Part shown: piece by piece, positions 53,601-63,116 of the stretch
How the letters are laid out: each line of letters starts with the position of its first letter
How positions within the stretch are numbered: the first letter of the stretch is position 1
Assembly (NCBI GenBank): GCA_003194525.1
Contig: NBIV01000152.1
Span: forward strand, 1 to 64,000
Source: Gracilariopsis chorda
Lineage: Eukaryota; Rhodophyta; Florideophyceae; Gracilariales; Gracilariaceae
Length of the DNA: 64,000 bases
Direction of reading: 5' to 3'
The notes under the pieces: model-generated
What the model was told of the DNA's origin: nothing
Database searches by the model: none
Seen by the model: the letters and a program-made list of their open reading frames with translations, nothing else
Program-made: the position numbers and the translations under genes

Positions 53601-54640
53601 TCAAGAAAGTTTGCATCCCCTTTCAACCATCGCATAGTTGCCATTGTAGCAATATGCAGAAATCCGATGGCGATATAGTCAGCAGGAGACAAAGGAACGG
53701 ACTCATCCATGATGGAAATTGCATCCCGCACGGTATCAAGGTTCGCGGTCTGAACGACGCAAAGTGCGGTTTGCAAAGCTTTCTCTCTTTCTTTTTCATC
53801 CCTGAACAACAAAGACTTTCGTAGCATTACAAAAAAACTGTGCCATTTATCAGTCTTCATCGCAACGGCAACGCTAGTTTGCGGAGAGAGCGAAGCAGGC
53901 TTGACTGATACACCCTGCACAACCTAAGCTTTGAGAAACATTTGAGCAATGACTTCGCCCAGTCCTAAGTCCGCCAAAATGGAATTAGTGGTTTCTTGGC
54001 ATGCGTTTGTTGCGGCTATAGCAAAATTTGCAAGAGCAGCAACATCTGATGGGGATCTACCACACACTGAAATCATTATGGATAGCAAGCGCCTTGTGGC
54101 AGTTGGCATGCCTCGTAGGGCCAAGGCAGTGGTAGGGGCTGGGTAGTGATTTTGCATAGCAGCTGTCACTGCACGTCGCACAGGTGGGAATTGCAATCGT
54201 CTTGCATACGGTCTCGAAAGAAGTGAGGCGAATATATGAATATCGAGCCAGTCCAGCCGTGGGTGCGTAAGTATGTATTTCGTTATAGGGTGCTTGGGAT
54301 TGCAAAGATCGCACAAAGCTGCTGAGAGCACGGGGAGAATGTCGTCCTTTCGAGACAGACCTTCTCGCCGGGTGTTTGCACTCCATAGACCTCGACGGCC
54401 GCTAGTGCGCACAAGCGATCTAACAACGGCCGGGAAATCCTTTTCGTCGACGACGGATAACGCATATTGCTGGGTGAAGCGAATTTGGTGTCGATGAGAG
54501 TTTGAGAGTGGTAGCGATGCTAGTGTTGCGAGCATTGGGACAAGCAGCGTACGATCGGCTGCGAGCAATTCAGACAGATTCTCAACAGCGTCATGAATTA
54601 CGGATGCATCGTTGGGAAGAATGTCGGGTAGGTGAGACAC
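50600..54640 (-). pseudogene. FANCD2/FANCI-like protein, one frame with six in-frame stops
   Basis: One minus frame covers about 1,350 codons. It is interrupted by TAG 53924, TAA 53474, TGA 52886, TAA 52487, TGA 51980 and TAA 51617, and by no frameshift. The first 235 residues resemble FANCD2 from its SLPEILGD region on: HLPDILPND, LLVPMLATLASLPL, DFPAVVRSLV and, later, ATRRLLSIMISVC. A following LRKSLL segment also fits. The C-terminal IPKLVSSSENALQSVKRLAK resembles the end of FANCI. FANCD2 and FANCI form the DNA-crosslink repair clamp, so I name the family, not the paralogue. The N-terminal ~190 residues of the family are missing. After about 50600 the frame overlaps the NB-ARC fragment and probably no longer codes. 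Confidence 0.55.
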
Positions 54641-55151
54641 AGTCTGATGGGGATGGATTTGTTCTCTCTGGAGCGATAATGTTTTAAAATTGATGTGGTT
54701 GTAACTTTTGTATACTTATTCGGTTAGAGAGTTTTGGACTCTTTTTCCGCGAGAGTTTGAGAAATATTAGTTTTGAATCTTTCATATGCGATCAAGTCTC
54801 TTAAAATACTTGTTTCTGCCGAAAAAGAAGAACTGTTTGTATTGTTAGGGTATGCATTGTTTTTGTGGTTGATTTTGTCTCCGATGTCGAAGCTCATAAT
54901 GAGAGATCAGGAAATTGTAGTTAAGAGCCACGTTCAAATTGGAGTCTTCACGATAGAGTCTTACAAAGTACCTCTTCGGAATCCAATCTTATTGTTGAAA
55001 TGCTTGCACAAACGGTGAGCTGGAGAGCACTATCGGGGTGTTTCAGACTTGTTGGAAGCGTTATACGTTTGTTTGAGATATGTGTTCACCTGTGCGTTTG
55101 TACAAATTCAAGGTCAAAGCGCACTGACGGAGGCAAAGTCAAGCTGTGCTA
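54641..55151. other. AT-rich gap
   Basis: No exon of the upstream Fanconi-like gene is recognisable here. An 81-codon plus ORF at 54773-55018 has one hydrophobic segment (LFVLLGYALFLWLILS) but no other support. Confidence 0.4.
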
Positions 55152-55300
55152 ACGAGAAATTCCGCCTCTTTGGGCTGCGAAATGGAGGAATTTCTCCAAT
55201 TTCGGGGCCCAAAAGGGAGGAATTCCTCCAATTTCGGTGCTCAAAACGGAGGAATTCCTCTAATCTAGCAAAGCAAAAATGAAGGAATTCCTCAAATCCG
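55152..55300. repeat. Tandem palindromic repeat of about 32 bp, five units
   Basis: GGAGGAATTCCTCC-type palindromes occur at 55184, 55216, 55248 and 55281, with a weaker first unit near 55152. The spacing is 32-33 bp. CAATTTCGG usually follows each. The palindrome core GGAATTCC is perfect in three units. Confidence 0.85.
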
Positions 55301-55457
55301 GCGACAGCAATGCGGAGCACGCACAAGTAGGAGAAACACATCTGGCCCTCATGATTCAGGGCGATAATGCCGCCAATCTGTACGCGGCTATGCGCACACA
55401 TACCGTCACATAACAATTGAGGAACGAGAAAGTAATTTTTATGAGCAATTACAAGAA

Positions 55458-56055
55458 GTGGACAAACGCGCCGTATCGTCGTCTACCGGACTTCGACGTG
55501 CTTGCCGCGTCTTCTATACCCGCACCTGTCAACTTCTCGATGTTGTAATCGCACTCTCATTGTCTTCGATACCTCTTCGCACTCCTGACTTTATGGATCT
55601 CAAAAAGCTCAGCCGAAGTGGGACACACACAGTGGACATGGAAGGGGTCATCCATGCCGTTCCACCATACGACAACCCCAACATCTGCCCCTCTCATAGT
55701 GACCTATGGCGACAACCCGAAAACCCTCCGGTTAGCCACCCGCCCACACATGAGAAAGATCGTTCTTCGTCTTCGCGTTCCTTCTGGAGCACTGTCATGG
55801 ACTTTCCTCCGTCATCCTTCTCGTCGGCAAGCACTCTGCGCACTGCGGTTACATCCGTCAGCTCTCAACTTAATTACATGCCACGGGCCACGCCGTCGAG
55901 CAACACTGAGCGCGAAATGGTTCAATGTGACTGTACCGAGAGTGAAGAGAAGCCTCAAGCGTCCTCCACTCAGTTTGGTTCTGCTTGAACTCACAATAAT
56001 CGTCTGCGCGAAGATTGGCATCGCAGAGCGCTTCTATGTCTCTCCAGGAGTTTGA
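55458..56055 (+). CDS. Unknown coding-like stretch in two frames
   Basis: Two overlapping plus frames (55458-55988 and 55618-56055) remain open. The second has a protein-like segment around TLRLATRPHMRKIVLRLRVPSG. I cannot tell which is real, and neither matches a family I know. A frameshifted remnant or an exon is possible. Confidence 0.25.
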
Positions 56056-56064
56056 ACAGCTAAA

Positions 56065-57237
56065 CTACTTCCTCAACAAATCAACTGCCACCACCATGTC
56101 ACCTCCAGCGGCCGTGAGCACCGTCACAGAATCTTCAAACTTTATTGCGATCTCCACCAGCTGCTGCAACTTGCGCTCGTCACTCACTGCCTCAACAGCA
56201 ACACTTGCCGTGCTCCCCACACCACTTTCACCACCGCCGCCATCACTTCGTGTACCAACTACCGATGGTAAGTCCCGAACACTCTCCCTCATATATAGAA
56301 TACAAATGCACCATATCTGTCTTCTTTTTCGAAGTCGGTATGAAATCCATGGCTGGCATTGGTCGTGAAAGAAGCTGCTCCATCTTTCCCACAAACAGCT
56401 CAGCAACTACCTCCCCGATGCGTTCTCTTTGAGCGTTCAAAACGTCATAAAACACAAATCCTTCCACTTGGACGCCTTTTTGTGCCTGGTCAGTTTCGAC
56501 AACCTGTTCGCCAAACGCTTGGATCTCTTACGCAAGTTCTCTACTCCATGTAGTGTCATCCAACCGTCCCTCCCGGACAACTAGGATCATGTTTCCCTCC
56601 AATATGTTCGCCCCTGCAAACTGCAATCCACTCAAGTCCGAGACTGGACGTTCCGTTACAACTGAACCAGAGTTTTAACCGCTATATCGAGTGATACGCA
56701 GTTCTCGTGATCACGAGCGCGATTTTTGTCTTCGCTCTTCAGCTGTTCTGGTATTGAACCACTTGGAGCAGGTCCTCTGCCTTGTGGGAGAGCGTTAATG
56801 AAGACAGGAATTGGGTCTGATACGCGATGGGCTTCTGGGTTTGCCTTTCGAACTGGTGCTGGCGACCCTCCACGAGAACTAGGACGAGCCTCAAACGGCA
56901 AATATGATCCAGAGAGAGACATACGTAGCAGTGTCCCAAGTGATTCGGAGGTTGGTGGCGCAAACCTTTCAGGTGCTTCTTCTCTTCGGAAGACAGAAGA
57001 GGTTTCCCTCTCTCGAGAAAGATTAGCCGAAAAATCTTGTGCATATTGGCCTTCTTCATTTTCCGAATCATCAACATAATGGTACTCAACAGTGATATTC
57101 CCCGTAAGGATGGCCCCCGCACGCTCACATCTGTTATTCCTCGGAATTTGATCATCCTCATCCAAATACGAATCCTCTGAGCTACCTGAAGCCGTATCAA
57201 GAAACCTTTCAGTAACACAATTTGCAATTGCAACCAT
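56065..57237 (-). pseudogene. Unknown acidic protein gene, broken
   Basis: From ATG 57237 a 193-codon frame gives an acidic, Ser/Arg-rich product ending at TAA 56656. In a shifted frame the strand then codes a well-formed globular-looking segment (LSGLQFAGANILEGNMILVVREG) that is cut by TAA at 56528 and continues through VEGFVFYDVLNAQRERIGEVV to about 56240. Another shift leads to a helical segment ending at 56065. One gene with an early intron or frameshifts and an in-frame stop is the simplest reading. I recognise no family. Confidence 0.45.
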
Positions 57238-57409
57238 GACGGTATCCAGATACTACGTTGAGTGAAACGTAATTACCAAAGCTATAAGTTAAGGTTAATA
57301 TTTGTGTCCGGTGTTACTGGTCTCCATATCTGCTCCATAAATCGTTTCGTTGCAACCGGAGTAACACCGTAGTCATACATGATAACAGCGATTTCTGCGA
57401 ATTCCCTGT

Positions 57410-58056
57410 TTGTCAGTTGCAGTGGTAACTTCACATATTCGAAACACATACGACTCCTTCGTATCGGACTTTGACAATCTCCCGACGTCAAAACTCAGAA
57501 AATCTCTGAGATACTCAAGTTTGCAGGCAAATCAATTGCCGAGTATTGGTCAAGTGATCAAAGACATTGTCCATCATGCACAAAGTGGGAACAAGGATGT
57601 TTCATTTCTTCGCGTGGAAATTCTTTCAGCCCTGCAGAAAGACGGAATATTGTCGGAGCAACAGCTAGATGATGTCGCCATGCTCATAGAAGAAGGTCCT
57701 ATGATGTCCTTTCACCGACAAGCTTCGTACCCCGATCACTTTCTCAACTTGTGCCTCCAAGTGAATCTCTGAAAAGCCCTGCCCAACGTCTTCTCCTTGC
57801 TTTGTGCTCTAAGTCTGCGAACACGCATAGAGAGGCTGTGCATGCCCTGGCAGCCGCAGCAAGAATAGAAGCGGATAAGGAAATTGTGGATGTAGAGGCC
57901 ATTTCAGGAATTGCGAGCTGTGGGAGTTCAGGAACAAAACTGCGAGTGTTACGATCAATGATGAGCACAAGTTTGCCAAACGACCTTGCAAGGAGCCTGA
58001 TGAAGATAGACACATCAGTTTCGAAGCACTTCGAAGTTACAAAATATGTGCTATGA
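57410..58056 (+). CDS. Unknown helical protein in two frames
   Basis: A 120-codon ORF (57410-57772) is followed, one frame over, by a 100-codon ORF (57751-58056). Both have a regular amphipathic-helix character (RVEILSALQKDGILSEQQLD; AVHALAAAARIEADKEIVD), so a single HEAT- or helical-repeat-like protein broken by a shift or intron is likely. The start is divergent from the minus-strand gene at 57237. Confidence 0.45.
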
Positions 58057-58468
58057 AGCGACAAGCAATGTGTAAGAAGGTTTGATTGGTGAAGTCTGGG
58101 CTCAAGGTGGTACAGAAAAAGCGGATGAAATGGGGGCTTAAGTATGGGAAAACGTGAGGGAAACGGGCTTCCAAGAGTTGGGTCAAAGACGAGATAGCGG
58201 TTTCTTGTACACTGCGATCCCGTTTGTTTAGTGCGACTGCCATCTGTTTTCTTGTGCGGTCAATGAGCTCGGCTTGGGAGACCTTGCTCCATCGAGGAGC
58301 GCGTTTGCGTCCAGCTTGATATACTGGACTTGTAGCGGTTATAGTTATGAAATGAGAGTTGTTGAACTTGTGGTCGGAGCGAGCGCCTTTGGTAGTGTGG
58401 TTCCGGACCAGGTCGTGTTGTTGTACAGAGTTGGGACTGACTTGGGAACTATAGGCACTCATGACCAA
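58037..58468 (-). CDS. Unknown 143-residue protein
   Basis: The ORF overlaps the 3' end of the convergent plus-strand ORF by 20 bp. Its second half contains RTRKQMAVALNKRDRSVQETAISSL-type helices. It is basic in its middle (AGRKRAPRWSK). No domain is recognised; it could be an exon of a larger helical-repeat gene. Confidence 0.4.
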   Translation of the reverse strand: MVMSAYSSQVSPNSVQQHDLVRNHTTKGARSDHKFNNSHFITITATSPVYQAGRKRAPRWSKVSQAELIDRTRKQMAVALNKRDRSVQETAISSLTQLLEARFPHVFPYLSPHFIRFFCTTLSPDFTNQTFLHIACRFIAHIL

Positions 58469-59196
58469 TAGTTAATGTAGTTTGGGAGTAACAGGTAATA
58501 GATAAGTAGTTCGGGGTAAACGGGAGAAGCTGAAGTGAAAACTCTGATGTGAGTTGTAACAAAAACGCATGGAGCGAAAGAATAGGTATCTTAAGTGAGG
58601 TGCTCGGATTTTATGTAGTCGATAAAAGAGCTGAACGAGCGCGGTGGCGAGCTGGTACACGCTGGGGGAACTGGGGAACCGCACCATGGCTACCCAAAGG
58701 GAACACGCGTTGATGGGCAGATCAAGCGCATGAATTGTGAGGTGGGGTAAGGGTTAACCCTTACCTCAGAAGGTACCAAAGGTAGTTCAAGCCTCCGGTT
58801 AGCGCTCCCGGTGGTAGATCTTCGCAGGGTCAGCGTTCTGCAACTAGGTTTAGCTGACGCTGTTAGTTTCTGTAGAGTGCTCTAAATACGAAGAGTCAAG
58901 TTCTCTACCTCCCACGAGGCCAGTGGTGGTGGTGGTAGTGGGAGGCTTTCGAAAGTTGAGCAAAAAAAGCAAGTCACGTTCGCGTAACTTGTTTGGAGTT
59001 CGCTGTAGATATTTCTACTCTGTACCGTTGGCAAGAGCAAGAGTGGTACGGGTTAAGTTGGGCTGTGTCGACAGCAGTGAAGCTCGGTCGGCTAGCCTTT
59101 TACCCAGTATCTAACATGGATACTGAGCTAAGCCTTGAACACTCCTCAATTTCAGCTACAAACGTCGCCACGTCATCAAGACGCATGCACGCGATG
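58469..59196. other. Intergenic DNA with a 20-bp palindrome
   Basis: No gene was seen. GGTAAGGGTTAACCCTTACC, a perfect palindrome, lies at 58746-58765. Short plus ORFs at 58.9-59.3 kb overlap the end of the minus gene and look like shadows. Confidence 0.5.
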
Positions 59197-60177
59197 TTAC
59201 AGCTGTCTCCCAGAATCACCATGCTCCACACCCGTCTCCTCAATCCATTTCTCATACTGTTCTGGGGTAAAAACCGGCTCAATATCGGACGGTAAACAAC
59301 GAAAGCGAGGAAGTCGTACCGCTACAAAATAAACATCCGGTCTTGCACTCAACCCCAAATGTGGCGAAGCCACCAGATAACCTACACCTGTTTCACCCAA
59401 TTGCTTCTGAAACACGGTGGGTAATGCTCGAATACATTCGAACTGGATTTGAAACTGTCGAGCGCGACTTGATACCGAAGTGATCAAATCCCAGTCAGTA
59501 CGACGAAGTTGTCGTTCGTACAGACTACAATCTGCCATACGTTGCTTATGATTGGTGACAGGTTGCAATGCTGCTTCAAACACACGTTGTGGGTGTAGTC
59601 GTGGTACATGATGATTCAGCTGAGACACAGGCTATATACTTTCACGTAACAGCGCATCAGATTGCTCAAACAACGCGTTCACACTGGAGCGTCGTAGATT
59701 TGCCTGATTTATCGCGGCGGGAATCAGTTCGGGCGGCATGAAAAGTGGGTCCTTCACACGCTTATAGTGCTTAGGGACGTGTTCTGCAATGGTGGCCAGA
59801 AACGTACTATGATCGACATCAACCAGCGGCCGATGGAACGGTAAAACGCCATCTGGAAGCATCTATACGTCCGTAAGATCATCACCGCTATCAGAGCAAG
59901 ACGATACTGAACACACGGGATTGACGGCACGTTCCAGTGGAGATGTACCAATCACAACATGCTTTACCTCACGTTTGAGCCCGGCTGCGGCATACGGACG
60001 GAGCGGTGCGGGATTATCGGGCGCGAGCTCGACGACGTGTTCACGAGCGGCGGTAAACGATTGACAAAGTAGATGACCCTCCGCAGGAGGCGCGGTCAAA
60101 GACGGGGTCTCACCGAAAGACAATAACGCAGCCGCTAGCGCAAAATCCGCTGCGCGCTGGGATCTGGGTGGTTTCAT
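59197..60177 (-). pseudogene. Unknown protein, one frame with two TAG codons
   Basis: A single frame of 326 codons runs from ATG 60177 to 59197 and is cut by TAG at 59863-59865 and 59632-59634. Sequence on both sides looks equally protein-like (for example HVPKHYKRVKDPLFMPPELIP and TGVGYLVASPHLGLSARPD). I recognise no family. Either the gene is freshly inactivated or TAG is not always a stop. Confidence 0.5.
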
Positions 60178-60220
60178 ATTGGCGGAGGGTATTCGTGATG
60201 TAGTTCAGCGTCACAAGTGA
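60178..60220. promoter_or_regulatory. Short divergent intergenic region
   Basis: Only about 40 bp separate the ATGs of the minus gene at 60177 and the plus ORF at 60221. This is inference from the layout alone. Confidence 0.2.
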
Positions 60221-60664
60221 TTGAAAACTATATCGGTGGTGGGGTTTTCACTTGGAGTGATGTATGTACGCTATGCCGTGGCGCATGTTTACGACCGGCG
60301 TACGGAGCGCGTGGCCGGGTTAGTGGCGGATAAATTGGTGATTGTGGCGAGTCCAAAGCTGGGAGTGCGTTCCTTGCGAGGAATAATGGCGATTGCACAT
60401 GCGCTGTCGTTCCACACTGCGAAGAAATTGCTCTTGTGTGAGATTATTTCATCTCTGCGTGCGTTTTGTGACAATGACTTCATGGTGAACTACGGAACAG
60501 CCGCTGTGGATGCGCACGTGAAAGAATTGACGGGCAATAAGCCAGTTTGTGTTCCGGGCGAGAATGTGCAAACGAAGACGGTCAAGCAGAATACGTATGG
60601 CTGCACCGAATACCACCAGCTCGCGCTCCGCGTATTGCATCGCTGCGAGTGCAACTGCACGTGA
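60221..60664 (+). pseudogene. DUF676/ROG1-like lipase fragment
   Basis: The first 60 residues carry a serine-hydrolase nucleophile elbow, ISVVGFSLGVMYVRYAV (GxSxG), followed 25 residues later by VIVASPKLGVRS. This matches the KISFIGHSLGG...RYA and ASPHLG pattern of DUF676 lipases. The strand before the elbow and the His/Asp part of the triad are absent. The rest of the ORF (about 80 residues) is unrecognised. This is a truncated copy. Confidence 0.5.
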
Positions 60665-61485
60665 AAATCGGCTCGTGATAGTGGCAAACCAGCGCCTAAT
60701 GCCAAGCACATGTGTCGGTTGGAGTACTTGCACTGACAAACCTTGCGCTGACGGGAGGGTTAGCGGTCTAATCCTTTAACCGTTCCCTTTACCAATGAAA
60801 GCCGGCAGCAAGGCCAATGAGAGAGCTTGAGTGCTGAAGAATTGGCAGAAATATTACATTTTTTGTCATGAATTCAGTCGCAACACAGTTGAGAATACAC
60901 ACTGTCATCCGCAAACCCACCGACTGCACCGAACTTCGGTCTAAAACTCTCGTGGCTCTGCATGCCATCGAACGCCATCTATCGCCCGCCGCCACCCCGA
61001 CAGCTGCCAGTACCGTCACAACTGTTTGCAGTGCTTACTTCTCACTTGCCGCCATGTCGGCGCATCAGCCTTGCTCCGAACACGAAAGTCCCGCTTTGAG
61101 TTCCACAGAAGGCAGCTCTTTGCACAGCGCGCGCTCCTCTGACAACGCCAAGCACACTCTGGGTCGCCGTCACGGCATGTTTTGCTCATTTCACAACTAT
61201 TGCGAACACTTGTTTGAAGAAGACGGTGGCTACGATCTTGTAGACGGAGTTCTTGTATCACTCAAAATGGCAGATCCCACGCATAATGACATCGTCTCCA
61301 GCCTAGCAAGTATCATCAGCGACCAATATGCTGACCGAAAGCACTCGTACTGGCCATTTTACGAGTCTCGCATTCATATTCCGTCCCGAGGTCTATTCGC
61401 ATGGATTAGACGTATAACCGGAAACGAAACTGTGCGACGAGCGGACTTAGTTATTGCCGATGTCTCGTTTTCGAGCGCTCGAAGA

Positions 61486-61538
61486 TCCCGTAGCAATCGA
61501 ACAGGAAGCGACACCCTCAGGTTTCCTCTCAACAAAAG
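61486..61538 (+). repeat. 53-bp direct repeat, left copy
   Basis: This is identical over 53 bp to 62370-62422. It codes in the same frame in both copies. It immediately precedes the TG of the insert. Confidence 0.95.
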
Positions 61539-62365
61539 TGAAGTGCAACGCCCTCAGGGAGGGATTCTTGGTACTTGAACGCTTTCCCGATATTATCGGT
61601 TGTGTAGTGTGTATATGAACTACGCCCCACTAAGGTGGATATGGACACTTGGGACACGGTTTTGGGTCAATTGGCGGTTGGCCACAGTAGTGGATGTTGC
61701 CACGAAATGTGGAGTATTTTAGTTAATATTATTTATTATTTTCACACCCATTTCTGGGAAGCTAGTACTTAGTGCGACGGCGCACTGCCGTCGCACCAGT
61801 AAACCTTCCCCAACAAGGGACCCCAACCTTGGGAATTGGCTCTAGTTGTTGCCGCTTGCGCGCGTGCTCTACTCCTCCTTGGAGGGAAACGCCGTAAACC
61901 ACGGGACATCCAACCCCCTTGCACATCCAAAGAAGCCCATCCTTGGGAGTATAATTGTTCCAATCATATTGGTGTTTCGCCCTGTATAGGGAGTCCTGTC
62001 CACCGGCATTGCCGTATCTGTTTGTCGCTCTCGCGACCCACTTCGTCCTTCCTTCCTCCCCTTCGCCCTTCCTTTTTCCCCTTTTTAGGGTAGCACCTCC
62101 CGCTATCCGCGGCTCTCTTGTGTGCACCCGCTCACACACCCCCACTTACGTGGAAACATACCTCTACTGGGGATCACACGCCGCTCACGCGGATACCGAT
62201 TCTTCGCCTTCACCTCCCTGCGCGAGTCGCGACAGGTGTCCCTGGTCTTACAAACCGGCTTCGCCGTGACACCTCTGGGAGGGCTCTACCCAACTGGGTT
62301 CACCTCGTGAGAGGAACATCCCGAACGTCTTTCGGTGTTTTTCCCCTTTGGGGCATTGCACCACA
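61539..62365 (+). mobile_element. Solo-LTR-like insert
   Basis: The 827-bp segment begins TGAAGTGCAACG and ends CACCACA, so TG...CA. Its order of motifs resembles the chromovirus LTR: a CAACGC start; a segment near TGCGACGGCGCA...GCACCAGTAAACCTTCCCC like the GCACCACCAGGAAATGGTAACC part; and TGGTCTTACAAACCGGCTT like TGGTCTTACAAGCCAGCCT. I infer a solo LTR of a related Ty3/Gypsy family. It has no ORF of interest. Confidence 0.55.
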
Positions 62366-62369
62366 AAGG

Positions 62370-62422
62370 TCCCGTAGCAATCGAACAGGAAGCGACACCC
62401 TCAGGTTTCCTCTCAACAAAAG
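62370..62422 (+). repeat. 53-bp direct repeat, right copy
   Basis: This is identical to 61486-61538. Its right end joins the rest of the nuclease frame. Such a long exact duplication is not explained by a normal 4-6-bp LTR target duplication. Confidence 0.95.
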
Positions 62423-63116
62423 CGCTCCACACACAGTTGTAGAGGTCACGAGTTACTCATCCTCTAGAGAACGAGATTTTGAGGATAAGATGAATGAGTA
62501 CGCGAGGAGAGGAATCCAGCAGTATATTGTAATAGACAGAGGCAGACGCCGAGGTGACCAAAAGCGAGTCATTGTTGGTAAACTTCATCGTGGAACATAC
62601 CGAAAGCGATATTACACAGGAGGTGACACTTTAAATTGTGAATTCTTCCACGGATACAGTGCAGCCGATCTGTACATTCCACAAGACATCCAGGCAAAGG
62701 AACGTAGAGAAAAGGACTTGCAAAAGTCATTGAAAGAAACAGTGAACAGGGAACGCAGTGAAAAACGTCGGATCAGCATAGATTCTGAGAGGCACCGAAA
62801 AGAGTCTGAACGGCACCGAAAAGAGTCTGAAAGGCGCCGAAAAGAGTCTGAAAACTATCGCAAGAAGAACGAAGAACTCAGGCAGGAGCTAACTCGAATT
62901 ACTGGTCAAAAGAGAAAAGATTCAGGTTCGAGCTGTGTGTTGAACGGAAACTTTCCGTCAACGTCTTGCAAAAGAAACAGAAAGTTGTAGGTTCAGTGAA
63001 AGAAAGGTTTTGTTGTTGTGATACGGGGGAACAGTAGTTTACCAAGTTCGTTACGTAAAGCTTCATCCACATGAGCTCGGCTGCGGCGTACTGCTGAGAT
63101 TCTTGAGACATCGCTT

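Larger units (their letters stand above)
60868..62990 (+). pseudogene. Uma2-like (DUF820) nuclease gene interrupted by an LTR-like insert
   Basis: The 5' part (60868-61538) codes for DPTHNDIVSSLASIISDQY and RRADLVIAD, the first half of a Uma2 PD-(D/E)XK fold with the metal-binding Asp. The 3' part (62423-62990) codes for HTVVEVTSYSS...DKMNEYARRGIQQYIVID, with the E...K half of the site. Removing 884 bp (insert plus one 53-bp repeat) joins both in one frame. A charged coiled-coil tail has three RHRKESE-type repeats. Uma2 proteins are common in bacteria, especially cyanobacteria, and sporadic in eukaryotes; their substrate is unclear. The true start may be the Met near MSAHQPC. Confidence 0.7.

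Noticed and set aside
50600..54640. Tiny introns (about 20-35 nt) covering the in-frame stops
   Set aside because: Only some stops have GT and AG nearby, the implied lengths differ and are far below the 85-nt intron supported at 26.5 kb, and all would need to be multiples of three.
61486..62422. 53-bp repeats as an ordinary LTR target-site duplication
   Set aside because: Ty3/Gypsy integrases make 4-6-bp duplications, and four extra bases separate the LTR end from the right copy.
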